Source of the DNA: MR-S7 sp000400995
GTDB lineage: Bacteria; Pseudomonadota; Gammaproteobacteria; Burkholderiales; Burkholderiaceae_C
Direction of reading: 5' to 3'
Assembly (NCBI RefSeq): GCF_045291395.1
Contig: NZ_CP152342.1
Location: 3,844,001 to 3,908,000 of the forward strand
DNA: 64,000 bases
Both the position numbers and the translations under genes were made by a program. A model generated the notes under the pieces. The model saw only the letters and a list, made by a program, of their open reading frames with translations, did no database searches and had not been told where the DNA came from. Positions 8,676 through 16,319 of this stretch are shown one piece after another. Position 1 is the stretch's first letter. Each line of letters starts with the position of its first letter.

Positions 8676-10082
8676 TCATGCCTCCTTGCGGATGGGGAAG
8701 CTCTTGGCGTATTCGGCCGCCTTGGCGGGGTCGAACTCGCGGCCCATGATCTTGAACTTGGGGTAGGCGCCCTCGGGCACGGGCATGTCCAGCGCCTTCA
8801 TCTGCTTCTTGGCGTCGGTCAGCAGGAACACCTTCTCGGCGATCTGCCGGTAATTCACGTCGCCCTTCACGTAGCCCCAGCGCTGCATCTGCGTGAGCAT
8901 CCACACGGCCATGCTCTGCCAGGGCATGGGGTCGAAGTCGGCGCGGTCGGGCACGCTCTGCACCTTGCCCAGGCCGTCGGCGAAGCGGCCGGTGAGCACC
9001 TGGGAGAGCACCGTTTCGGGCTGGTTCAGGTACTGCGCGGGCGCGATCACCTTGGCGATCAGCTCGCGGTTCTCGGCCTTGCGCGCCATGGCGGCCGAGG
9101 TGAGCACGGCGCGGTAGAGCGCGGCGAAGGTGTTGGGGTTCTGCTGGATGAACTCGGTGCTGGTGCCGAAGGCGCAGCAGGGGTGGCCGTTCCACAGGTC
9201 GCGCGTGAGCAGGTGCAAAAAGCCGATCTCCTCGTACACCGCGCGCTGGTTGAACGGGTCGGGGCCCAGGTAACCGTCGATGTTGCCCGCGCGCAGGTTG
9301 GCCACCATCTCGGGCGGCGGCACCACACGGATCTGGATGTCGGTGTCGGGGTTCAGCCCGTGCTCGGCCACGTAGTAGCGCAGCAGGAAGTTGTGCATGC
9401 TGAACTCGAATGGCACAGCGAACTTGAAGCCCTTCCACTGCTTGGGGTCGCGCTTGTCCTTGTGCTTGTTGGCCAGCGTGATGGCCTGCCCGTTGGTGTT
9501 CTGGATGGTGGCCACGTTCATCGGCATCGGGTTGGAGCCGATGCCCATCGAGATCGCCAGCGGCATGGGCGAGAGGAAGTGCGTGGCGTCGTACTCCTTG
9601 TTCATCATCTTGTCGCGGATCAGCGCCCAGCCCGCCGTCTTGGTCACCTCCACCTTCAGGCCTTGCTTCTCGTAGAAGCCCAGCGGGTGGGCCATGATGA
9701 GCGGCGTGGCGCAGGTGATGGGGATGAAGCCGATCTTGAGGTTCTTCTTCTCCAGCGCGCCCTGCTTCTCCTGCGCCATGGCCTGCAGGCTGGCCACGGG
9801 CAGCACGCTGGCGATGGCGGCCATGGCCGTGCCCTTGCCCACGGCGCGCAGGAAGCGGCGGCGCACCGCGTCCTGCGGGAACAGGGCTTTGACCAGCGTG
9901 GCCTCGACGAATTCGTTGCTGTAGGCCTCGAACTCGCTGGTGAGGCTGCGCGCGCGCAATTGGGTGGCGGCAGCCTCGGCGGAAACCTCGGCCTGGTGGT
10001 CGGCCACCGTGTGGTCGCGGCCGCAGCTGCACTTGAGCATCAGCGGGCGGTCGGCATCGAAGGGCGAGAAGAATTCGGACAT
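8676..10082 (-). CDS. CmpA/NrtA-like substrate-binding protein (probable cyanate/nitrate uptake)
   Basis: The 468-residue product has the NrtA/CynA-type NMT1/SsuA-like binding fold from about residue 112 (KNLKIGFIPITCATPLIMA). A twin-arginine signal RRRFLRAVGKG lies at 74-84 and is followed by a hydrophobic stretch ending in AMAQ, so export by Tat is expected. An unusual 70-residue leader containing CSCGRDH (residues 18-24) precedes it. No ATG, GTG or TTG near residue 70 would remove this leader. From memory, homologues in Burkholderiales carry a similar Cys-rich leader. The ATG at 10082 is favoured because GTGAGG precedes it; a GTG twelve bases upstream overlaps that site. Confidence 0.88.
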   Translation of the reverse strand: MSEFFSPFDADRPLMLKCSCGRDHTVADHQAEVSAEAAATQLRARSLTSEFEAYSNEFVEATLVKALFPQDAVRRRFLRAVGKGTAMAAIASVLPVASLQAMAQEKQGALEKKNLKIGFIPITCATPLIMAHPLGFYEKQGLKVEVTKTAGWALIRDKMMNKEYDATHFLSPMPLAISMGIGSNPMPMNVATIQNTNGQAITLANKHKDKRDPKQWKGFKFAVPFEFSMHNFLLRYYVAEHGLNPDTDIQIRVVPPPEMVANLRAGNIDGYLGPDPFNQRAVYEEIGFLHLLTRDLWNGHPCCAFGTSTEFIQQNPNTFAALYRAVLTSAAMARKAENRELIAKVIAPAQYLNQPETVLSQVLTGRFADGLGKVQSVPDRADFDPMPWQSMAVWMLTQMQRWGYVKGDVNYRQIAEKVFLLTDAKKQMKALDMPVPEGAYPKFKIMGREFDPAKAAEYAKSFPIRKEA

Positions 10083-10185
10083 GGCACACCTCACGGAAGT
10101 TGATGCCAGCCGTTACGCAAGCCGCGGGCCAGTTCGGGCCCGGCGCAGGCCGCCTGCGCCATTTCGCGGTGCTGGCGTCTACGGC

Positions 10186-10205
10186 GTGTAGGGCCCGCAC
10201 TACAC
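10186..10205. promoter_or_regulatory. Inverted repeat upstream of the cyanate operon
   Basis: GTGTAG and CTACAC (6 bp, perfect) are separated by eight G/C-rich bases in the 126-bp gap between the regulator gene's stop and the binding-protein gene. It could be an operator for the adjacent NarL-type regulator or a weak hairpin; there is no T-tract for a terminator. Confidence 0.35.
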
Positions 10206-10208
10206 CGC

Positions 10209-10877
10209 TCAGGCTTCGGGCGCGCCGTGGGCCAGCAGCGCCAGCTCCACGTCGTTGCGGGCGCCGGTCTTTTCGAGGATGCGCGCGCGGTAGGTGCTCA
10301 CCGTGTTGGACGCAAGCTGGAGCTGTGCACCAATTTCGCCCACGCTGTGCCCCGCGATGAGCAGGCGGAACACCTGGTGCTCGCGGTAGGAGAGCGCGTC
10401 GATCCCCACGGGCGCGCCTTTCACCATGCTGGTGCGCTGCACCGCGCCCGCCAGCGCCAGCGCCGTAGCCTCGGTCAGGTAGCGCCCGCCCGCGGCCGCC
10501 TTGCGCACCGCCGCCACCATGTCGTCGGGGTCGGCGCTCTTGTGCAGGTAGCCCGACGCGCCGAGCTGGATGCAGCGCACCGCGTACTGCCGCTCGGGGT
10601 AGGTGCTGAGCATGAGCACGGGCAGCGCGGGCCAGTCGCGGCGCAGGGTCTGCAGCACCTCCAGGCCGTCCATGCCGGGCATGGCGATGTTGAGCAGCAC
10701 CAGGTCCAGCCCGCCCTGCAGCACAGCCACCTGCGCCAGCACCTCGGCGCCCTGCGTGGCCTCGGCCGCCACGGTGATTTCGGGCAAGCCGTTGGCCGGG
10801 TCGCCCAGCACCTGCTTCAAGCCCTCGCGGACGATGCGGTGGTCGTCGCCGATCAGCACGCGGATGGCGGCATTCAT
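10209..10877 (-). CDS. NarL/FixJ-type response regulator with Asn at the phospho-acceptor site
   Basis: The 222-residue product has a receiver domain (1-125) and a LuxR-type helix-turn-helix (about 160-212, LSYREHQVFRLLIAG and VSTYRARILEKTGA). The acidic pair Asp11-Asp12, Ser for the switch Thr (LMLST) and Lys in YLHKSADP are present. The residue aligned with NarL Asp59 is Asn63 (LVLLNIAMPGMDG; codon AAC). Classical Asp phosphorylation is therefore not expected. The start overlaps the stop of the kinase gene in ATGA. Being upstream of and parallel to the cyanate transporter genes, it is the likely regulator of them. Confidence 0.9.
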   Translation of the reverse strand: MNAAIRVLIGDDHRIVREGLKQVLGDPANGLPEITVAAEATQGAEVLAQVAVLQGGLDLVLLNIAMPGMDGLEVLQTLRRDWPALPVLMLSTYPERQYAVRCIQLGASGYLHKSADPDDMVAAVRKAAAGGRYLTEATALALAGAVQRTSMVKGAPVGIDALSYREHQVFRLLIAGHSVGEIGAQLQLASNTVSTYRARILEKTGARNDVELALLAHGAPEA

Positions 10878-12049
10878 GGCAGCGGCACCCACAGTTGAAG
10901 GGACGAGCCCGCGCCCGGCTCGCTGGTGATGCGCAGCTGCCCGCCCAATTGGCGTGCCCGCTCGCGCATGCCCATCACGCCGTAGGCGGTGGGCGCCTCC
11001 AGCGCCTGGCGCGTGGCGCCCACGCCGTCGTCGCGCACGCGCAGGTGCAACTGCCCGTCCTGCAAGCCAATGGCAATGTCGATGGCGCTGGCCCGCGCGT
11101 GGCGACCCACGTTGCTCAGCATCTCCTGGAAGATGCGGAACACCGCGATGGCAGCGGGCTCGGGCAGGTGCAGTGCGGGCGGCACGTCCATGCGCCAGTC
11201 CAGCGCCAGCTCGGCCGACTGCGCGAACTCCTGCGCCTGCCATTCCAGCGCGGCCCACAGGCCCTGGTGGTCGAGAATGCTGGGGCGCAGGTCGGTGATG
11301 ATACGGCCCACGTTGTCCACGGCGTTCTCGATCAGGCGGCTCATGTTCTGGCACTTGCAGCGCATCTGCGTGCGCATGCCGTCCGCCGCCTCGGGCGTGC
11401 GCGCGGCCTGCTCGCCCAGGCGCTTGTGCAGCCAGTTCACGTCCATCTTCAGCGCCACGAGCAGGCTGCCCAGCTCGTCGTGCACCTCGCGCGCGATGCG
11501 GGTGCGCTCCTCCTCGCGCACCTGCTCGGAATAGGCCGACAACTCGCGCAGCTGCGCCAGCGCCTGCGACAGCTCCCCCGTGCGCGCGGCCACGCGGCGC
11601 TCCAGCTCGTCGTGCGCGCGCTGCAGCTCGTCGGCGGCGCGCTTGCGGTCGGTGATGTCGATGAAGGTGATCACGGCGCCATGCACCTGCGCGCCTTCCA
11701 CGATGGGGTGGCTGGAATATTCCACCGCGAACGCGCTGCCGTCGCGGCGCCAGAACACCTCGGTGTCCACCCGGCACGGCAGGCCGTTGCGGAAGGCGTT
11801 GAAGATGGGGCAGTCGCTGTCGGCGTAGGGGCTGCCGTCGGGGTGGGAGTGGTGGGTGAGCGCATGCATGTTGCGGCCCATGACCTCCCCGGCCGCGTAG
11901 CCCAGCATGCGCGCCCCGGCAGGGTTGATGAACACGCAGTCGCCCGCGAGGTCGATGCCGAACACGCCCTCGCCGGTGGATTCGAGCAGCAGGCCCAGGC
12001 GGTTGCGCCAGAGTGCGCCGGAGGGAAGGTGCAGGACGTCGGCGTTCAT
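10874..12049 (-). CDS. PAS-domain sensor histidine kinase (NarX/HisKA_3 type)
   Basis: The 391-residue product has a PAS domain (about 18-135: GVFGIDLAGDCVFINPAGARM, ending in the TFIDITDRKRA linker), a coiled coil (about 138-178) and a HisKA_3 dimerisation helix with phospho-accepting His190 in REVHDELGS. A HATPase_c domain follows, with MLSNVGRHARA (N box), DDGVGA and the YGVMGMRERA glycine-rich box. There is no membrane segment, so it is a cytoplasmic sensor. A TTG six codons upstream is in frame, but the ATG at 12049 is preferred. It forms a translationally coupled pair with the regulator at 10209-10877. Confidence 0.9.
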   Translation of the reverse strand: MNADVLHLPSGALWRNRLGLLLESTGEGVFGIDLAGDCVFINPAGARMLGYAAGEVMGRNMHALTHHSHPDGSPYADSDCPIFNAFRNGLPCRVDTEVFWRRDGSAFAVEYSSHPIVEGAQVHGAVITFIDITDRKRAADELQRAHDELERRVAARTGELSQALAQLRELSAYSEQVREEERTRIAREVHDELGSLLVALKMDVNWLHKRLGEQAARTPEAADGMRTQMRCKCQNMSRLIENAVDNVGRIITDLRPSILDHQGLWAALEWQAQEFAQSAELALDWRMDVPPALHLPEPAAIAVFRIFQEMLSNVGRHARASAIDIAIGLQDGQLHLRVRDDGVGATRQALEAPTAYGVMGMRERARQLGGQLRITSEPGAGSSLQLWVPLP

Positions 12050-12097
12050 GCCGCCTGCGGCAAGCAATGGCCGTGCCCGTGCGGCGCCGATCAGTTC

Positions 12098-12152
12098 AAC
12101 TTTGATAGCTGCTCGCGCTTGCCCATCAAGCGCAGGAGCCCGATTTCATGCC
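12098..12152 (+). repeat. Dispersed palindromic repeat A, copy 3
   Basis: TTTGATAGCTGCTCGCGCTT is followed by CATCAAGCGCAGGAG and CCCGATTTCATGCC. It lies between the end of ackA and the sensor kinase start and contains the ackA stop codon (12146-12148). Confidence 0.75.
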
Positions 12153-13377
12153 AAGGATGCCCGGTCCAGCGCCTCGCCCGACTCCAGCAGGGCCGCCGCC
12201 TCGCGCGCCGCCACCCGCCCTTCGTCGGTGGGGATGACCCAGATCTCCACCGCGCTGTCCGGCGCGTGGATGGCATAGGCCTCCTTGCCGTCAGCCTCGC
12301 GGTTGCGCTGCCAGTCCATGTGGATGCCCAGCCAGGCGAGGCGCGTGCAGACCTGCTCGCGCAGCGCGATGTCGTTCTCGCCGATGCCTCCGCTGAAGGC
12401 CAGCACGTCCAGGCCGCCCAGGCAGGCCACCAGCGCGCCTGTCTCGCGCACCACGCGGTGGGTGAACTGGGCGATGGCGCGCCGCGCGTTCTCGCCGTCC
12501 GCGCCGTCTTTCGCGGCCTCCTCGCGCAGGCGGCGCATGTCGGCCGAGATGCCCGACACGCCCAGCAGGCCGCTCTGCTTGTAGAGCAGTTTCTCGATCT
12601 GCGCGTGCGTCCAGCCCTGCTCCATCAGGTAGAGCAGCACGCCCGCATCCAGCGAGCCGCTGCGCGTGCCCATCATCAGGCCGTCCAGCGCGGAGAAGCC
12701 CATGGTGGTGGCCATGCTGGAACCGTCGCGGCAGGCGCAGAGGCTGGCGCCGTTGCCCAGGTGGGCCATGACCACGCGGCCGTTGGCGCGGATGGTGCGC
12801 TGCTGCAGCACGGACATGATGTACTGGTACGACAGGCCGTGGAAGCCGTAGCGGCGCACGCCCTGCGCGCGCAGCTCGCGCGGCAGCGCGAAGGCATAGT
12901 CCACCTCGGGCATGGTGGCATGGAAGGCGGTGTCGAAGCAGGCGATCTGCGGCAGCTCTGGGAACGCGCTGCGGAACTGGCGGATGCCCGCCAGGTTGTG
13001 CGGCTGGTGCAGCGGCGCCAGCGAGTTGAAGCGCGCCAGGCGCTCCAGCACCTCGTCGGTGACGCGCACGCTTTCGGTGTACTCGCCGCCGCCGTGCACC
13101 ACGCGGTGGGCCACGGCCTCGATGCCCGCGCCCTGCAGCGACTGCACCAGCGCGCGCAGGCGCTCCAGCGCGATCGCAAAGGGGCGGCTGCCGCGGGCAC
13201 GGCAAGCGCTTCCTGCTGCTTGCGTCCTTGGTACTTCCAGTCCAGCGAGGGGCTGCCGCCGGGCTCCAGGCCCTGGATGCAGCCCGAGAGCACGTGGGGC
13301 TGGACCTGCCCGCCCTGCAGCGGGTGCAGCGAGAACTTCAGCGACGAGGAGCCAGCGTTGACGGCGAGGATGGACAT
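12146..13377 (-). pseudogene. ackA: Acetate kinase, interrupted by a -1 frameshift
   Basis: Acetate kinase (acetyl phosphate + ADP to acetate + ATP) is encoded in two frames. The N-terminal part starts at ATG 13377 with MSILAVNAGSSSLKF, the phosphoryl-binding signature. It continues in one frame to about 13190, after which the homologous sequence (FAIALERLRALVQS onward) is in the frame one base back. The rest of the enzyme is intact: DTAFHATMP, HLGNGAS, RSGSLDAG and FSGGIGEN. One extra G in the run near 13190-13197 would restore a 410-residue protein, the usual family length. It is either a real null allele or a sequencing error. It is the last gene of the phaC-fabI-phosphotransacetylase cluster. 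Confidence 0.9.
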
Positions 13378-13410
13378 GGCGGTATTTCCTTTTGGTTCGA
13401 TGGTTCAGGG

Positions 13411-13549
13411 CATGCCCTTGGCAATTGGCGCAGCCCAAGCCAGCAGACGCCGCGCAAGGGCCGCCCCGCCGCGCTGGCGTCGTCCCCCTCCCCGTAGCGC
13501 GCAAGCGCGCAGAGAGAAGGGGGAAGCCGCGCAGCGGCTCAGGGGGATG
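13411..13549 (-). repeat. 3'-end repeat B, copy 2
   Basis: Read leftward, it begins three bases after the phosphotransacetylase stop: CCCCCTGAGCCGC, hairpin GCCGC-TGC-GCGGC, then C5, an inner hairpin GCGCGC-TT-GCGCGC, G5, GACG and the G/C-rich tail. The first stem differs from copies 1 and 3 by a compensated base pair. Confidence 0.75.
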
Positions 13550-14983
13550 TCACCCCTGTTTCCAGGCGTTCTCGGCCTGGCGCTTGCGCTGGTCGTGCGC
13601 CGCCAGCAGCGCCAGCACGGCCGAGGCCACGCGCGCCATGGGGCCGTCGGCGCGGCTGGTCAGGGCGATGGGCACGCGCGCGCCCAGCACCAGGCCTGAG
13701 CCGCTGGCGCCGGCCATGTATTCGAGCTGCTTGGCCACCATGTTGCCGCTCTCCAGGTTGGGCACGGCGAGGATGTCGGCCTGGCCCGCCACATCGGAGG
13801 CGATGCCCTTGATGCGCACGGCTTCCATGGAGATGGCGTTGTCGAACGCCAGGGGGCCGTCGAGCAGGCCGCCCTTGATCTGGCCGCGGTCGGCCATCTT
13901 GCACAGCGCGGCGGCGTCGATGGTGGAGGGAATCGACGGCGTGACGGTCTCCACCGCCGAGAGGATGGCCACCTTGGGCCGCTCGTTGCCCATGATGCAT
14001 GCGAACTCGATGGCGTTCTGGATGATGTCGGCCTTCTCGGCCAGCGTAGGCTGGATGTTGATCGCCGCGTCGGTCACGATGATGGGCTTGGGGTACAGCG
14101 GCACGTCGAAGCGGAACACGTGCGACAGGCGCCGGCCGGTGCGCAACGGCGCCTGGGCCAGGACGGCCTTGAGCAGCTCGTCGGTGTGCAGGCTGCCCTT
14201 CATGACGATCTCCACCTCGCGGCGCGCGGCCATGCCGGCGGCCAGTTCGGCGGCGGCGTGGCTGTGCTCCACGGAGACTATCTCCACGCCTTCGAGGTCG
14301 ATGCCGGCCTCCTCGGCCACGCGGCGGATGCGGCCCTCGGGGCCGATGAGCACGGGCACGATCAGGCCGTGCGCGGCGGCGTCGATGGCGCCGGAGAGCG
14401 AGCCGGCGTCGCACGGGTGGACCACGGCGCAGCGCACCGCCTCCAGGCCGTCGGCGCGGGCCAGCAGCTCCTTCAGGCGCGCCTCGGGGTCGAAGAGCTG
14501 GATCTGCGGCGCGTTCACCTTGGGCACGCGCACCTTCTGCGTGGGCGGCATCAGCCGGGCATCGCCCTTGAGCACCACCTCGCCCTTCTGGTTGGTGACC
14601 AGGCAGTCCATCTTGACGCGCTTCTTCTCGTCGTCCTTCTCGCTCACGGTGGCCAGCACGGTGAGCGTGTCGCCGATGCGCACGGGCTTGGTGAACTTCA
14701 GCTCCTGGCCCAGGTAGATCGTGCCGGGGCCGGGGAACCGCGTGCCGAACAGCGCCGAGATCAGCGCAGCGCCCAGCATGCCGTGGGCGATGACGCCGTG
14801 GAACATGGTGGCGTCGGCGTATTCGGCGTTCAGGTGGGCGGGGTTGATGTCGCCGGAGACGGCAGCGAAGGCCTGGATGTCCTCCAGCGTCACCGTGCGC
14901 AGCAGCCGGGCCGTCTGGCCCAGGCTCAGCTCGTCATAGGTGACGTTTTCCATCCATTCGAGGTCGGGTGCGTTGGTGTTCAT
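13550..14983 (-). CDS. Bifunctional MaoC-like enoyl-CoA hydratase / phosphate acetyl-butyryltransferase
   Basis: A 477-residue fusion. The N-terminal 150 residues are a MaoC-like hot-dog hydratase (YDELSLGQTARLLRTVT, then FAAVSGDINPAHLNAEYA with the catalytic Asp/His pair). The C-terminal 310 residues are a Pta/Ptb-type phosphotransacylase (GSLHTDELLKAVL, RRLSHVFRFDVP, ITDAAINIQPTL in variant form, and AVPNLESGN). The enzyme would interconvert acyl-CoA and acyl phosphate and hydrate enoyl-CoA, feeding the adjacent acetate kinase. It lies in the leftward operon phaC - unknown - fabI - this gene - ackA. Repeat B separates it from both neighbours. Confidence 0.93.
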   Translation of the reverse strand: MNTNAPDLEWMENVTYDELSLGQTARLLRTVTLEDIQAFAAVSGDINPAHLNAEYADATMFHGVIAHGMLGAALISALFGTRFPGPGTIYLGQELKFTKPVRIGDTLTVLATVSEKDDEKKRVKMDCLVTNQKGEVVLKGDARLMPPTQKVRVPKVNAPQIQLFDPEARLKELLARADGLEAVRCAVVHPCDAGSLSGAIDAAAHGLIVPVLIGPEGRIRRVAEEAGIDLEGVEIVSVEHSHAAAELAAGMAARREVEIVMKGSLHTDELLKAVLAQAPLRTGRRLSHVFRFDVPLYPKPIIVTDAAINIQPTLAEKADIIQNAIEFACIMGNERPKVAILSAVETVTPSIPSTIDAAALCKMADRGQIKGGLLDGPLAFDNAISMEAVRIKGIASDVAGQADILAVPNLESGNMVAKQLEYMAGASGSGLVLGARVPIALTSRADGPMARVASAVLALLAAHDQRKRQAENAWKQG

Positions 14984-15019
14984 GGTGGTTGAGAAATTCA
15001 GAAAAGATCAAAAAGAAAA

Positions 15020-15126
15020 GGCGCAACCCAGGCCAGTGGACGCCGTGGAGCTGGCTTTGCCAGGCCACCGGCGTCGTCCCCCATCCCGCAGGAGAGGGGG
15101 GAAGGCGCGCAGCGCCTCAGGGGGTG
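15020..15126 (-). repeat. 3'-end repeat B, copy 3 (short inner stem)
   Basis: Read leftward it begins shortly after the fabI stop with CCCCCTGAGGCGC, hairpin GGCGC-TGC-GCGCC, C-rich and G-rich outer arms, and GACGACGCC. The inner hairpin found in the other copies is reduced here. Confidence 0.7.
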
Positions 15127-15130
15127 CTCC

Positions 15131-15904
15131 CTAATCCACGGCGTGGACGCCGCCGTCCACGTAAATCGTCTGGCCCGTCATGCCGGAAGCGGCTTCGGTG
15201 CACAGGAACAGGCTCAGCTGGGCGATCTCGTCGAGCGTCACCAGGCGCTGCAGCGGCGCCTTGGCCTGGGCCGTGGCCATCAGCTCGTCGAAGCTGGCGA
15301 TGCCCGAGGCCGCGCGCGTGAGGATGGGGCCGGGCGACACCGCGTGCACGCGGATGTTCCTGCCGCCCAGCTCCATGGCCATGTAGCGCACCATGGATTC
15401 CAGCGCCGCCTTCACCGGGCCCATCAGGCCGTAGTGGGGCACGGCCTCGCCGGAGCCCAGGTAGGTCATGGACAGCATGCTGCCGCCGCGCGGCATGTGC
15501 GGCGCGCACAGCCGGCCCAGCTCGGCGAACGAGTGGCAGGAGACGCCCACGGCGCGGGCGAAGCCCTCGCGCGAGCTGTCCACCACGTCGCCGTGCAGGT
15601 CGGCCAGCGGCGCCCAGGCTATGGAGTGGATGACGAAGTCGATCTGGCCGAACTTCGCCACCGCATGGTCGACGATGGCCTGCAGCTGGCCGTCGGCCTC
15701 CACGTCGCAGTTGACCAGGTCGATGCCCAGCGGCGCGGTGAGCGGCTCGACGTACTTTCGGGCCTTGTCGTTGAGGCACGAGGCCACCACCTCGGCGCCC
15801 ATGCTGCGCGCCAGGCGGGCGCAGCCGAAGGCGATGCTGCTGTCGTTGGCGATGCCGAGGATCAGGCCTTTCTTTCCGGCCAGGCTGAAGGGATTGGTTG
15901 TCAT
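15131..15904 (-). CDS. fabI: Enoyl-ACP reductase (NADH), FabI type
   Basis: The 257-residue short-chain dehydrogenase-like enzyme performs the final reduction of fatty-acid elongation. Catalytic residues follow the FabI pattern: Tyr148, Tyr158 and Lys165 (Y-x9-Y-x6-K). The N-terminal GIANDSSIAFG nucleotide-binding loop and DFVIHSIAWAP are present, as is the YVDGGVHAVD C-terminus. Its location between phaC and the phosphotransacetylase, rather than in a fatty-acid cluster, suggests it may be a second, PHA-linked copy; whether another fabI exists cannot be seen here. Confidence 0.93.
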   Translation of the reverse strand: MTTNPFSLAGKKGLILGIANDSSIAFGCARLARSMGAEVVASCLNDKARKYVEPLTAPLGIDLVNCDVEADGQLQAIVDHAVAKFGQIDFVIHSIAWAPLADLHGDVVDSSREGFARAVGVSCHSFAELGRLCAPHMPRGGSMLSMTYLGSGEAVPHYGLMGPVKAALESMVRYMAMELGGRNIRVHAVSPGPILTRAASGIASFDELMATAQAKAPLQRLVTLDEIAQLSLFLCTEAASGMTGQTIYVDGGVHAVD

Positions 15905-15926
15905 GGAGTGAAGGAAGTCGGAAAAA

Positions 15927-16319
15927 TCAGTCGTCGATGCCGTCGAAGAGCGCGCGCAGGTTCAGGCCCGGCGCCTCATAGGGGAAGCCCTTGCACAGCA
16001 GGCGGTCGTTGGCGCACAGCAGGATGTCGCGCGCAGCCTGCGGGCCCACGTCGGGGTTGTAGGCAAGCCGCCGGAAGGCGCGGTAGCGCAGCACCAGCAG
16101 GCCCCGCAGCTCCTCGCGCATGCGCTCCTCGCGCCCCGGGCGGCCGGCGGTCGCCGCGTCGCACTGCAGCGCGGCCTGCAGCTCCGACGCGGTGCCCAGC
16201 GGCACGTCCAGGGCCTGCGCCAGCAGGGTGATGCGCGCGCCCATGCCCTCGAACTGCCGCACGAAGTGGTGCAGGTGGCGTTCGATGACCTGCTGGCGCG
16301 TGGAGTGCCTAGTCTGCAT
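15927..16319 (-). CDS. Small unknown protein of the phaC cluster
   Basis: A 130-residue, charged, apparently all-helical soluble protein that I do not recognise. It has no signal peptide or membrane segment; the C-terminus is acidic (FDGIDD). Its ATG lies inside the phaC 3' end (11-bp overlap), so it is translationally coupled to PHA synthase. fabI follows with a 22-bp gap. The context suggests a role in granule formation or acyl metabolism, but nothing in the sequence shows a catalytic motif. Codon use matches its neighbours, and a fully open frame exactly between phaC and fabI supports it being real. Confidence 0.7.
   Translation of the reverse strand: MQTRHSTRQQVIERHLHHFVRQFEGMGARITLLAQALDVPLGTASELQAALQCDAATAGRPGREERMREELRGLLVLRYRAFRRLAYNPDVGPQAARDILLCANDRLLCKGFPYEAPGLNLRALFDGIDD

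Noticed and set aside
10895..13699. Open frame of 934 codons on the plus strand across the kinase and ackA genes
   Set aside because: It spans several real minus-strand genes and their spacers; the product has no recognisable fold.
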